DNA of 14,388 nucleotides from Alphaproteobacteria bacterium (GCA_024277955.1 JAJRUE010000024.1:1-14388), one strand, 5' to 3'; numbered from the stretch's first letter, positions 6,008 through 13,935 are shown. Notes: generated by a model not told the origin, from the sequence alone. Numbers and translations: made by a program.

Positions 6008-8557
6008 TCAGTAGAGCCCGCCGGAACTGAGGGTGCCGAAATCGGCCTTCTTGGGCACGATCACCACTTCGCCGTCCGAGGTGCGCACGGTGGTGCCCTG
6101 GTCGATGGGCACCCCGTCTTCGGGGCCCATCAGCGGCAGGTTCTGGCTCATGGCGAAACCGCCGTCGAAGGTCAGCCCGAAGACCGGTTCTTCGCCGTCG
6201 CGGAAATACTCGGCCACCACGTTGTCGCCCTCGGCGTCATCCGGCAGGCGGGCGCCGGAAAAGCGGTCGATCTTGATGAAGCGCCCGCCCGGCGGCACCT
6301 TGAACGGCCCGCCGCCGTATTTCGCGGTGGCCTTCTGCATGAAGCGGTTGAACACCGGCCCGCAGGTGTTGCCCCCATAGACCCCGCGCCCCAGCGAACG
6401 CGGGCTGTCAAAGCCGATGTAGCAGCCCGCCACGATGTTCGAGGTGAAGCCCATGAACCAGACGTCGCGCGCGTCGTTGGTGGTGCCGGTCTTGCCCGCC
6501 ACCGGCACCGGCAGGTTGACCTGGCCCGCCGCAGTGCCGCGCTGCACCACGCCCTGCATCATCGAGGTCAGCTGGTAGGCGGTCACCGCGTTGATCACGC
6601 GTTCGCGGTTCGATCGGATCAGCGGCATCCGCGCTTCGGCGATCACCGGCTGGTCGCAGTCTTCGCAGGTGCGCTTGTCGTGGCGGTAGATGGTCTTGCC
6701 CCAGCGGTCCTGCACCCGGTCCACCAGCGTCGGTTCGACCCGCTCGCCGCCATTGGCGAACATCGCATAGGCCGCCACCATCCGAAACAGCGAAGTTTCT
6801 TCCGACCCCAGCGCGTTGGCCAGGAAGCGGCCCATGTTGTCATAGACCCCAAAGCGTTCGGCGTAGCGCGCCACCACGTCCATGCCAACCTCGCGCGCAA
6901 GGCGCACCGTCATCAGGTTGCGCGACCGTTCGATCCCGGTGCGCAGCGGGGTCGGGCCGTAAAACTTGCGCGAAGCGTTCTTGGGCCGCCAGATCCCCTG
7001 CGGCGTATCGATTTCGATCGGGGCGTCGACGATGATCGTCGCCGGCGTAAAGCCGCTGTCGAGCGCCGCCGCGTAGACGAAGGGCTTGAACGAAGACCCC
7101 GGCTGGCGCGTCGCCTGGGTCGCGCGGTTGAAGACCGAGGCCTGGTAGCTGAACCCGCCCTGCATCGCCAGCACGCGCCCGGTGTTCACATCCATCGCCA
7201 TGAAGGCGCCCTGCACTTCGGGGATCTGGCGCAGGCTCCAGCCCTTGCGGTTGCCGGCGTCGTCGGTGATTTCCCTGACATAGACCACGTCGCCGACGCT
7301 GAGCAGGTCCGAGGCCACCCTGGCCTTGCGCCCCGGCTTGCCTTCGCTGTCCAGAGGCCGCGCCCATTGCACGTCGCGCGCCCGTATCCAGTTGCCGCCT
7401 TCGGGGGTGTCGACGCCCTCGATGCCGATGCGCGCATCCTTGCGCCCCAGTTCGAGCACCACCGCCACGCGCCAGCCCTCGATGTCGCGCGCCAGGCGGA
7501 GATCGGCGAGCGCCGCGCGCCAGGTGGCTTCGTCGGCCAGCTGTTCGCCGCTCAGCGCCTGGCCGGTGCCGCGCCATTCGCCCTGCTTCTCGCGGTCGTA
7601 TTCTTCCAGCTTGGCGCGCAGCGCGCGCGCCGCTTCGATCTGCAATTCCGGGTCGACCGTGGCGCGAATCGCCAGCCCGCCTTCGAAGAACTCGTCCTTG
7701 CCGAAATCGCGGCTCAGCTGGCGGCGGATTTCATCGGTGAAATAGTCGCGCGGCGGCAGTTTCGAACGGAAGCTCTCATAGTCGCCGTTCTGCACGCTGC
7801 GCAGCGGTTCTTCGCGCGCGGCCGTGTAGGTCGCCTCGTCGATATAGCCGTTCTGGAACATCTCGCGCAGCACGTAGTTGCGCCGGTCGGTCAGCCGCTG
7901 CTTGCCGCGCACCGGGTGATACTTGCCCGGCGCCTGCGGCATCGCCGCCAGCATCGCCGCTTCGGCTGCGTCCAGTTCGTCCAGCGTCTTGTTGAAATAG
8001 GTCTGCGCCGCCGCCGCCACGCCGAAACTGTTCTGGCCCAGGAAAATCTCGTTCAGGTAGAGTTCAAGGATGTGGTCCTTGTCCAGCGTCTTTTCCAGCC
8101 GGGTCGCCAGGATCAGTTCCTTGATCTTGCGTTCCGCCGAACGGTCGGACGACAGCAGAAAGTTCTTCATCACCTGCTGGGTGATGGTCGAGGCGCCGCG
8201 CAGCCGGCCACCGCGCGCCGCCTGCACGGCGGCGGCGATCATGCCGCGAAGATCATAGCCCTTGTGGCGGTAAAAGTTCTTGTCCTCGGCAGAGATGAAG
8301 GCGTTCTTCACCAGCGGCGGAATTTCCTCGATCGGCACGAACAGCCGGCGTTCGCGGGCAAACTCGTCCATCAGCTTGCCGCGCCCCGAATAGATCCGGC
8401 TGATGGTCGGCGGCTCGTAACGGGCGAGCTGTTCGTAGGACGGCAGATCGCGGCCATACATCCAGAACACGGCGCCGATCACCAGCGCCGCCATGAAGGC
8501 CCCGATGGTCAGCATCGTGAAGATGCCGCCGAAAAAAGACAGGATGAACCTCAGCAC
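6008..8557 (-). CDS. mrcA: Penicillin-binding protein 1A (class A PBP)
   Basis: A bifunctional inner-membrane enzyme that polymerises lipid II into glycan strands and cross-links the stem peptides. The 849 residues comprise a transmembrane helix (about 11-34), a GT51 transglycosylase domain (about 55-235) with catalytic Glu91 in SAEDKNFYRHKG and the STITQQVMKNFLL motif at 123-135, an OB-like insert (about 325-450), and a transpeptidase domain (about 450-740). The transpeptidase has all three active-site motifs: S488-SFK, S545-RN and K689-TGT. A CEDC pair (631-634) and Cys712/Cys732 lie in the periplasmic part and could form disulfides. The GTG start at 8557 has GAGGG about 8 nt upstream. It follows amiC on the same strand after 109 bp and appears to have its own promoter. 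Length is normal for PBP1A. Confidence 0.97.
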   Translation of the reverse strand: MLRFILSFFGGIFTMLTIGAFMAALVIGAVFWMYGRDLPSYEQLARYEPPTISRIYSGRGKLMDEFARERRLFVPIEEIPPLVKNAFISAEDKNFYRHKGYDLRGMIAAAVQAARGGRLRGASTITQQVMKNFLLSSDRSAERKIKELILATRLEKTLDKDHILELYLNEIFLGQNSFGVAAAAQTYFNKTLDELDAAEAAMLAAMPQAPGKYHPVRGKQRLTDRRNYVLREMFQNGYIDEATYTAAREEPLRSVQNGDYESFRSKLPPRDYFTDEIRRQLSRDFGKDEFFEGGLAIRATVDPELQIEAARALRAKLEEYDREKQGEWRGTGQALSGEQLADEATWRAALADLRLARDIEGWRVAVVLELGRKDARIGIEGVDTPEGGNWIRARDVQWARPLDSEGKPGRKARVASDLLSVGDVVYVREITDDAGNRKGWSLRQIPEVQGAFMAMDVNTGRVLAMQGGFSYQASVFNRATQATRQPGSSFKPFVYAAALDSGFTPATIIVDAPIEIDTPQGIWRPKNASRKFYGPTPLRTGIERSRNLMTVRLAREVGMDVVARYAERFGVYDNMGRFLANALGSEETSLFRMVAAYAMFANGGERVEPTLVDRVQDRWGKTIYRHDKRTCEDCDQPVIAEARMPLIRSNRERVINAVTAYQLTSMMQGVVQRGTAAGQVNLPVPVAGKTGTTNDARDVWFMGFTSNIVAGCYIGFDSPRSLGRGVYGGNTCGPVFNRFMQKATAKYGGGPFKVPPGGRFIKIDRFSGARLPDDAEGDNVVAEYFRDGEEPVFGLTFDGGFAMSQNLPLMGPEDGVPIDQGTTVRTSDGEVVIVPKKADFGTLSSGGLY

Positions 8558-8586
8558 CCGCGACCCTCGCCTGTTACCGGTCGTTC

Positions 8587-8613
8587 CTTATACCTAAGGG
8601 CTCGGCCCGTCAA
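8587..8613 (-). promoter_or_regulatory. Candidate mrcA promoter
   Basis: On the - strand TTGACG (8608-8613) and TATAAG (8587-8592) are good matches to both boxes but are separated by only 15 nt, shorter than ideal. The predicted start would leave about 20 nt of leader before the GTG. A 5-bp inverted repeat CCTTA-TACC-TAAGG (8586-8599) overlaps the -10 region. Confidence 0.45.
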
Positions 8614-8658
8614 AACGAAGCCCAAAATAGTCGCGCCGTTTCCCGCCGGTCGCATCGC

Positions 8659-8687
8659 GCCCCGCCCTACTTGCGCAAGAGCGGGGC
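8659..8687 (-). terminator. Stem-loop across the amiC stop codon
   Basis: GCCCCGC (8659-8665) pairs with GCGGGGC (8681-8687), and the palindrome CTTGCGCAAG (8670-8679) lies between them. It overlaps the last codons and stop of amiC. There is no T tract, so termination is uncertain; it may instead protect the mRNA 3' end. Confidence 0.25.
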
Positions 8688-9956
8688 CTGGGCGATCACC
8701 TCGCTTGCCCAGGCCTGCAACCCGTCGCGGATCCCCATCGCCGCCTTGCGCCGCCAGGCCGCGTCCTTGAGCCGCTTCAGATCGCGCGGCGACGACATGA
8801 AGCCGATCTCGATCAGAACCGACGGGATGTCGGGCGCCTTGAGCACCGAAAACCCGGCCGAAAGATGCGGCTTCTTGCGCACGCCGACGCGCGCGCGCAG
8901 CCCCGAAACGATCGCTTCGGCCAGCATGTCCGACAGCGGCGCGGTTTCGGTGCGCGCGATATCCATCAGCACCAGCGCGATGCTGTCATCCTGGCCGCGC
9001 AGATCGACGCCCGCCAGCAGATCGCCGCGGTCGTGCCGCTCGGCCAGCTTTTGCGACGCCAGATCCGAAGCCTTGTCCGACAGCGTGTAGACCGTCGAGC
9101 CGGTGGCGCGCCCTTCCAGCAGCGCATCCGCATGCAGCGACAAAAACAGGTCGGCCCCGGCCTGACGGGCGATCGAAACCCGGGTTTCCAGCGGCACGAA
9201 CACGCTCTGGTCGCGGGTCATCACCACCTTGAAGCCACCGGCGCGCAGCAGGATTTCCTTGAGCTCGCGCGCGAATGTCAGCATCAGGTCGGCTTCGTCG
9301 ATGTTCTGGCGCTGCGCCCCCGGATCGATCCCCCCGTGGCCGGGGTCGAGCACCACCGTCAGCGGCCCCTCACCGTGCCAGCGTTGGCGCGGTTCGGGCA
9401 GGCTGGCCGCCCCGGACGGTCGCGCGCCGGGGCTGGCAAAGGCGCCCGGCGGCGCGCCGGCGGCCCGGGCATAGGCCTGGGCGCTGGTCGGCACCAGCCG
9501 CAGCACGACGCGCGCGGTCTGCGCCGGGGTGGTGATCAGCGCGGCGGTGTCCACCGCCAGCGGTTCGGCCAGATCCAGCACCATGCGCGACCAGCCGGGG
9601 CGCACGATGCCTGTGCGCAGCCCGCTGATCAGCCGCGCCTTGGCAAGCCCGGCGATCTGCAGCCCGGTCCAGTCGACCTCGTAGAAATCCAGCACCAGCC
9701 GGCGCGGCCGGTCCAGGGTGAACAGCCGGTAGGGCACGCCCTGGCTCAGCGTCAGCGTCAGGTCCACCGCGCCGCCGCTTTCGCGCAGGCTGGCGCTGCC
9801 CGGCACCACGCGCGCCATCGCGCTCAGCGCCTGGCCGTCTTGCGCCGCCAGACCGCCCCAGGGCAGTGCCGACAGCACCGCCGACAGCGCCAGCGCCGCC
9901 AGGCGCGCCGCCATCGTCATGCGGGCTGAAACCCGGCTTGGGAAAACTCTGCTCAT
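8667..9956 (-). CDS. amiC: N-acetylmuramoyl-L-alanine amidase, AmiC type
   Basis: A secreted zinc amidase that cleaves the bond between MurNAc and the stem peptide, typically during septum splitting. Numbering from a GTG three bases upstream (430 residues): signal peptide about 1-39 ending LPWGGLAA, an AMIN-type beta-rich domain (about 48-155) that targets the septal wall, an Ala/Pro linker, and an Amidase_3 domain (about 200-425). Zinc ligands and the catalytic residue are in place: His208 (DPGHGG), Glu222 (NIDEADL), His276 (SLHAD) and Glu384 (IEIGFMS). The segment DDSIALVLMDIARTE (324-338) sits where the autoinhibitory helix lies in E. coli AmiB/AmiC, which implies activation by an EnvC-like factor encoded elsewhere. 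The start could be the GTG at 9959, the ATG at 9956 (preferred) or an ATG at 9920. Confidence 0.93.
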   Translation of the reverse strand: MSRVFPSRVSARMTMAARLAALALSAVLSALPWGGLAAQDGQALSAMARVVPGSASLRESGGAVDLTLTLSQGVPYRLFTLDRPRRLVLDFYEVDWTGLQIAGLAKARLISGLRTGIVRPGWSRMVLDLAEPLAVDTAALITTPAQTARVVLRLVPTSAQAYARAAGAPPGAFASPGARPSGAASLPEPRQRWHGEGPLTVVLDPGHGGIDPGAQRQNIDEADLMLTFARELKEILLRAGGFKVVMTRDQSVFVPLETRVSIARQAGADLFLSLHADALLEGRATGSTVYTLSDKASDLASQKLAERHDRGDLLAGVDLRGQDDSIALVLMDIARTETAPLSDMLAEAIVSGLRARVGVRKKPHLSAGFSVLKAPDIPSVLIEIGFMSSPRDLKRLKDAAWRRKAAMGIRDGLQAWASEVIAQAPLLRK

Positions 9957-9983
9957 CACCGTTTTTCTTGGCTTGTTTGCCCC

Positions 9984-10011
9984 AGTATAGGGCCGGGCGC
10001 GCGACCATCAA
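9984..10011 (-). promoter_or_regulatory. Candidate amiC promoter
   Basis: On the - strand TTGATG (10006-10011) is followed after 16 nt by TATACT (9984-9989), close to consensus. The predicted leader is about 20 nt. This suggests amiC is transcribed apart from the aminotransferase gene upstream. Confidence 0.5.
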
Positions 10012-10131
10012 CCGTCCCCATGACCCGCAAGAGGCCCCGGCCGTTACCCCGCCCGCAATCGGGCCTGCCGCCCTGCCCGCTATCCCGCCGGCCACCCGGC
10101 CCGCCGCCCTGCCCGGCGCGATGCACCAGCC
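10012..10131. other. C-rich spacer with a 13-bp direct repeat
   Basis: The gap between the aminotransferase stop and the amiC promoter is very rich in C on the + strand. GCCGCCCTGCCCG occurs twice, at 10067-10079 and 10103-10115, 36 bp apart. I see no gene and no clear terminator. Confidence 0.4.
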
Positions 10132-11271
10132 TCACCGCGCCTGAAACCACTGGCGCAGCCGGTCCAGCCCTTCGCGGACATCCTCGCTCGAACGGGCATA
10201 GGAAAACCTGAGCGTCGTGCGCCCGCGCACCGGGTCGAAATCCAGCCCCGGCGTCACCGCCACCCCGGCGTGTTCAAGGATCTCGGCGGCCAGCGCGCGG
10301 CTGTCGTCGGTCAGCGCGCTCACGTCGGCATAGACGTAAAACGCCCCGTCGGGCGGCGCGATCCGGTCGAACCCGGCGTGCGGCAGACCTTCCAGCATCA
10401 ACCGGCGGTTTTCGCGGTAAACCTCGAGATTCACCTGGCATTCGGCGTCGCAATCCAGCGCGGCGAGCGCTGCGATCTGGCTGACATGCGGGGCGCAGAT
10501 GAACAGGTTTTGCGCCAGCCGTTCGATACTGCGCACATGGGTTTCGGGCACCACCATCCAGCCGATGCGCCAGCCGGTCATCGAGAAATACTTGGAAAAC
10601 GAGTTGATCACATAGACGTCGTCGCTGATTTCCAGCGCGCTGACGGCGGACGCGTCATAGTCGATGCCGTGGTAGATTTCGTCCGAGATGAAGGCCATGC
10701 CGCGCGCCTGCGCATGGGCGATCAGCGCCGCCATCGCGCCGCGCGACAGCATGGTGCCAGACGGGTTGGCGGGCGAGGCGACGATCAGCCCGTCCAGGCC
10801 GTCGGGAATGTCGCCGGGCACCGGCTGCAGGCGGTTTTCCATCGCCGTCTGGATGCCCACCGGTTCGATATCCAGCGCCCTCAGGATCTGCCGGTAGGAC
10901 GGATAGCCCGGCTCGCCCAGCCCGACCTTCGCGCCGGCGTCGAAAAGCGCGGTAAAGGCCAGGATGAACGCCCCGGACGAGCCCGCCGTGACCACGATCC
11001 GCTCCGGGTCGATCTCAAGTCCGTGGCGCTTGCGATAGAGCGCGGCGATGCCCTGGCGCAGCGCCGGCAGGCCCAGCGCCACGGTATAGCCCATCGGGTC
11101 GGTGCGCATCGCGCCCGCAAGGGCTGCGCGCGCGCCGGCGGGGGCCGGGGTGCCGGGCTGGCCGACCTCCATGTGGATGATGCGCCGGCCCGACGCTTCG
11201 GCGCGCCGGGCGGCCTCCATCACGTCCATCACGATGAACGGGTCGACCTGCGAACGGCGGGCCAGTTTCAT
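10132..11271 (-). CDS. Class I/II pyridoxal-phosphate aminotransferase
   Basis: A cytoplasmic fold-type I aminotransferase of 379 residues; the amino-acid substrate cannot be read from sequence. Conserved residues are in order: GQPGTP at 37-42, GYT at 61-63, NPSG with Asn169 (SPANPSG), Asp197 and Tyr200 in SDEIYHGIDY, the Schiff-base Lys227 in SFSKYFSMTGWRIGW, and the substrate-carboxylate Arg355 in TLRFSYA. The ATG at 11271 overlaps the ispG stop by 4 nt (ATGA), so it is translationally coupled to ispG. A longer in-frame extension upstream runs antisense-like through ispG in another frame and is not real. A family described as aspartate, LL-DAP or aromatic aminotransferase-like would fit equally well. 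Confidence 0.93.
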   Translation of the reverse strand: MKLARRSQVDPFIVMDVMEAARRAEASGRRIIHMEVGQPGTPAPAGARAALAGAMRTDPMGYTVALGLPALRQGIAALYRKRHGLEIDPERIVVTAGSSGAFILAFTALFDAGAKVGLGEPGYPSYRQILRALDIEPVGIQTAMENRLQPVPGDIPDGLDGLIVASPANPSGTMLSRGAMAALIAHAQARGMAFISDEIYHGIDYDASAVSALEISDDVYVINSFSKYFSMTGWRIGWMVVPETHVRSIERLAQNLFICAPHVSQIAALAALDCDAECQVNLEVYRENRRLMLEGLPHAGFDRIAPPDGAFYVYADVSALTDDSRALAAEILEHAGVAVTPGLDFDPVRGRTTLRFSYARSSEDVREGLDRLRQWFQAR

Positions 11272-12380
11272 GGCTCTTGCGCCGCGATCCGGTCGGCGCG
11301 GGCTTCGACCTGTTCGACGATATGGTCGAGCATCTGGTCGTTGCTCAGCTTGTGGCTCTGCTTGCCGGCCAGATAGACCATGCCCGACCCGGCGCCGCCG
11401 CCGGTAAAGCCGACATCGGTCATCAGCGCTTCGCCCGGCCCGTTCACCACGCAGCCGATGATCGACAGGCTCATGGGCGTCTTGATATGGGCAAGGCGTT
11501 CTTCGAGCTGTTCGACCACCTTGATCACGTCGAACCCCTGGCGCGCGCAGGACGGGCAGGAAATGATGTTGACGCCGCGGTGGCGCAGCCCGAGGCTTTT
11601 CAGGATCTCGTAGCCGACGCGCACCTCTTCCACCGGGTCCGCCGAGAGACTGACGCGGATGGTGTCGCCGATCCCGGCCCACAGCAGGCTGCCCAGCCCG
11701 ATCGCCGATTTGACGGTGCCGGCGTTCAGACTGCCGGCTTCGGTGATGCCCAGGTGGATCGGCGCATCGGTGGCCTCGGCCAGACCGTGATAGGCGGCCG
11801 CCGACAGGAACACGTCCGAGGCCTTTACCGAGACCTTGTATTCGTGAAAGTCGTGGTCTTCGAGAATACGGATGTGATCCAGCGCGCTTTCGACCATCGC
11901 CTGCGGGCAGGGTTCGCCGTATTTTTCCAGCAGGTGCTTTTCGAGGCTGCCGGCGTTCACCCCGATGCGGATCGAACAGCCGTGGTCGCGGGCGGCGGCG
12001 ATCACGTCGCGCACCCGCTCTTCGCTGCCGATGTTGCCGGGGTTGATGCGCAGGCAGGCGGCGCCGGCCTGGGCCGATTCGATGGCGCGCTGGTAGTGGA
12101 AATGTATGTCGGCGACGATCGGCACCGGGCTTTCGGCGGTGATCTGTTTCAGCGCGGCGCTGGCGGCCTTGTCGGGCACCGAAACCCGGACGATGTCGGC
12201 GCCCGCTTCGGCGGCGGCGATCACCTGGGCCAGGGTGGCGGCGACATCGGAGGTGTCGGTGTTGGTCATGGTCTGCACCGCGATCGGCGCATCGCCGCCG
12301 ATGGGCACCGGGCCCACGTGGATCTGGCGCGACTTGCGCCGCGCGATGTCGCGCCAGGGTCTGATCGGGTTATGTGTCAT
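11268..12380 (-). CDS. ispG: 4-hydroxy-3-methylbut-2-en-1-yl diphosphate synthase
   Basis: IspG (GcpE) is the [4Fe-4S] enzyme that converts MEcPP to HMBPP, the penultimate step of the MEP isoprenoid pathway. The 370-residue protein has the TIM-barrel part first (MTNTDTSD at 38-45, then VRVSVPD, ADIHFHYQRA, RINPGNIG) and the iron-sulfur part at the end. Cluster ligands are Cys275 and Cys278 (SCPSC), Cys310 and Glu317 (GCVVNGPGEA). The ATG at 12380 begins MTHNPIRPWRDIARRKS and has AGGCGG just upstream; the reading frame stays open 22 more codons but these lie over the candidate promoter. It ends in a 4-nt overlap with the aminotransferase gene. Confidence 0.97.
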   Translation of the reverse strand: MTHNPIRPWRDIARRKSRQIHVGPVPIGGDAPIAVQTMTNTDTSDVAATLAQVIAAAEAGADIVRVSVPDKAASAALKQITAESPVPIVADIHFHYQRAIESAQAGAACLRINPGNIGSEERVRDVIAAARDHGCSIRIGVNAGSLEKHLLEKYGEPCPQAMVESALDHIRILEDHDFHEYKVSVKASDVFLSAAAYHGLAEATDAPIHLGITEAGSLNAGTVKSAIGLGSLLWAGIGDTIRVSLSADPVEEVRVGYEILKSLGLRHRGVNIISCPSCARQGFDVIKVVEQLEERLAHIKTPMSLSIIGCVVNGPGEALMTDVGFTGGGAGSGMVYLAGKQSHKLSNDQMLDHIVEQVEARADRIAAQEP

Positions 12381-12413
12381 CTGGCCGCCTGCCTGTGGGG
12401 AACCGCTGCCGAC

Positions 12414-12442
12414 CAGATAAAGCGGTGCGGCGCAAGAGGCAA
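12414..12442 (-). promoter_or_regulatory. Candidate ispG promoter
   Basis: On the - strand TTGCCT (12437-12442) is followed after 17 nt by TATCTG (12414-12419), about 30 nt before the ispG ATG. The spacing is good and the boxes are partial matches. Confidence 0.33.
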
Positions 12443-12496
12443 CCACCGGTCAGGGGCGTCGGGGGTTGGCGAGGGGTGGCGACGGGCGCTGGCGCG

Positions 12497-12540
12497 CCCG
12501 CCGCGATGCCTCCGGCGGGGATATTTTGGACAGAAGAAGG
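12497..12540. repeat. Single copy of the dispersed CCTCCGGCGGGGATATTT element
   Basis: Bases 12505-12526 are identical to 5905-5926, and the match continues to about 12538 with one base missing relative to the other copy. In addition CCCGCCG (12497-12503) can pair with CGGCGGG (12513-12519), giving a hairpin followed by ATATTTT on the + strand. It lies between the rodZ-like gene and ispG, both on the - strand. Confidence 0.7.
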
Positions 12541-12612
12541 GGCGGAGGCAGAAGGACGCGCTGGGGCTGGTGTGGCGGTCGTGAGGGGGGCGCGAGGGGC
12601 GGCGGGCGCGGG

Positions 12613-13407
12613 TCAGTTGCCGGCCTCGGCCTGGGCGACGGCCAGGAAGCGGGCCAGATCGCTGTCCTTGCTGACATCGGCCTCGGCGTATTTCGCGGTG
12701 AGCGCATCGGGGCTGAGCGGGATGTTCTTGACCACGCTCGGGCCGGTGCCGGCGGGGCCGTAGTTGCGCCCGTTCACGGTGAAGTAGACCGAGCCCGAGT
12801 TGCCGGCCCGCAGCAGCGGCGGTTCTTCGGTCTTGGGCAGGGTGAATTTTTCGCCCACGTCCAGGATCTTTTCAAAGATCACGGTCCCGTCGGCGGCCTG
12901 CACCCGCACCCAGGACGGGCGCACCGCGAACAGCACCACTTCGGGGGCTTCGGCGCCGACCACCTGAACGGCGGTGTCGCCCGCAGGGGCCGCGGCGGCG
13001 GCGTTGGGCAGGGTTTCGTCCAGTTCGGGTTCGTAGGCCAGTTCGGAATCGTCCAGCGGCGCCGCCAGGGTGCCGATATCGGAAGGGTCGAGCGTGGCGA
13101 TCGGCGCGTCGCGCGCCGTCAGCACCGGCACATCCAGCGCCTGCGGCCGGTAGAGCCGGTCCAGCGCATCGACGCTGGGGCGCGCCAGCGCGGTTGCGCG
13201 CGCGCCCCCGGTTGCGGCGGCGCCCCCGGCCCCCGGCAGGGCCGCGCCGCCCAGCCCGGACAGATCGCCGGTCACGTCGGCGGCGGCATCCACCGGCGCC
13301 AGGTCCACCCTTTGCACCGCGCGGAACACCGAAAAGGCGCCGTAGCCGATCGCCGAGATCAGCATCACCAGCACCAGCAGCGACCCGATGGCGCCCGGCT
13401 CGATACG
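12613..13407 (-). CDS. C-terminal part of the RodZ-like protein (TM helix and DUF4115)
   Basis: The portion after the amber codon encodes 264 residues: a transmembrane helix directly after it (numbering the whole protein, about 151-176), a low-complexity Ala/Pro/Asp linker (about 180-300), and the DUF4115 beta domain (about 303-377) with WVRVQAADGTVIFEKILDVG and the closing NGRNYGPAG. An in-frame GTG at 13374 is the first plausible restart but lies inside the membrane helix and has no clear ribosome-binding site. A free-standing product is therefore doubtful. Confidence 0.6.
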   Translation of the reverse strand, partial: RIEPGAIGSLLVLVMLISAIGYGAFSVFRAVQRVDLAPVDAAADVTGDLSGLGGAALPGAGGAAATGGARATALARPSVDALDRLYRPQALDVPVLTARDAPIATLDPSDIGTLAAPLDDSELAYEPELDETLPNAAAAAPAGDTAVQVVGAEAPEVVLFAVRPSWVRVQAADGTVIFEKILDVGEKFTLPKTEEPPLLRAGNSGSVYFTVNGRNYGPAGTGPSVVKNIPLSPDALTAKYAEADVSKDSDLARFLAVAQAEAGN

Positions 13408-13845
13408 CTACCACAGCGCTTCGCCGCGGGGCACGAACAGCGCATCCGGGTCGGCGAAGGGATCGACCGTGCCGCGCGACGACGCCTGCACGGCGCTGAC
13501 CGTGCGGCTGGTCGAGGCCGCCGGCGACATGCCGTGGGCGGTTTCGAAATTGCCTTCGGCGCAGAACCGTTCATAGGCCCATTCCGGGTCCAGCCCCAGG
13601 TAGCGCGCGTAGGAGCGCACGTAGCCGGCGATGAACCCCTGGGTTTCAAAGGCCGACGGGTCGGCGTTTTCGATCGCCGCGATATAGGTTGCCTTGATTT
13701 TCAGATCGCGCTGCACGTCCAGCAGCGACTTGCCCATGGTGGCGCGTTCGCCGCGCATCACGTCGCCCAGGCGCAGGTCGAAATCGTCAAAGCCCTTCAG
13801 CTTTGACCCATCGCTTGCAGGAGGAGGCTCTCTCCGCCCGATCAT
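13408..13845 (-). CDS. N-terminal part of the RodZ-like protein (HTH domain)
   Basis: Encodes 145 residues ending at the amber codon. The HTH_25-type helical domain spans about 26-95 (LRLGDVMRGERATMGKSLLD, then DLKIKATYIAAIEN, FIAGYVRSYARYLGLDP), the module that binds MreB in RodZ. The rest is a Ser/Thr-rich juxtamembrane linker. The ATG at 13845 begins MIGRREPPP and has AGGA 4-5 nt upstream; the frame is open further upstream to 13923 but that stretch looks intergenic. As it stands it would be a soluble protein without its membrane anchor. Confidence 0.75.
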   Translation of the reverse strand: MIGRREPPPASDGSKLKGFDDFDLRLGDVMRGERATMGKSLLDVQRDLKIKATYIAAIENADPSAFETQGFIAGYVRSYARYLGLDPEWAYERFCAEGNFETAHGMSPAASTSRTVSAVQASSRGTVDPFADPDALFVPRGEALW

Positions 13846-13853
13846 GCATCCTG

Positions 13854-13935
13854 CCCCATGTGTCGTTATCCCCATGCGCCACCGATTCGAGGTGACAGCA
13901 GCGTAGTAACAAAAGGTTACCACATTGACATGGGG
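13854..13935. promoter_or_regulatory. Inverted repeats in the hemA-rodZ gap
   Basis: CCCCATGT (13854-13861) and ACATGGGG (13928-13935) are perfect inverted copies 66 nt apart. Between them is GTAAC-AAAAG-GTTAC (13906-13920). I could not find a convincing -35/-10 pair. These could be protein-binding sites or the ends of a hemA 3' structure. Confidence 0.25.

Larger units (their letters stand above)
12613..13845 (-). pseudogene. rodZ: RodZ-like gene interrupted by an in-frame amber codon
   Basis: RodZ is a membrane protein that links MreB filaments to the peptidoglycan elongation machinery. Its architecture is complete here: HTH_25-type domain, transmembrane helix, Pro/Ala-rich periplasmic linker, DUF4115 domain, 410 codons overall. 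The single lesion is TAG at 13408-13410, codon 146. The same frame stays open and family-like on both sides (GEALW, stop, RIEPGAIGS), so this is a point change and not a frameshift; TCG to TAG would be the simplest origin if the ancestral residue was Ser. It may be a true pseudogene, a sequencing error, or a gene needing readthrough or re-initiation. Upstream is hemA, 111 bp away. Confidence 0.8.

Noticed and set aside
4582..6030. 482-codon open frame on the + strand
   Set aside because: It is antisense to prfB and shows the same GC-driven shadow composition.
5873..8770. 965-codon open frame on the + strand
   Set aside because: It is antisense to mrcA, rich in His/Arg/Gln as expected from the mirror of high-GC coding DNA, and has no recognisable domain.
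11272..11682. N-terminal extension of the aminotransferase to 516 residues
   Set aside because: The extra sequence overlaps ispG in another frame and is Arg-rich. The family N-terminus starts at 11271.
11277..12584. 435-codon open frame on the + strand
   Set aside because: It is antisense to ispG, with no motif and no ribosome-binding site.
12466..13806. 446-codon open frame on the + strand
   Set aside because: It is antisense to the rodZ-like gene; Gly/Arg-rich mirror composition.
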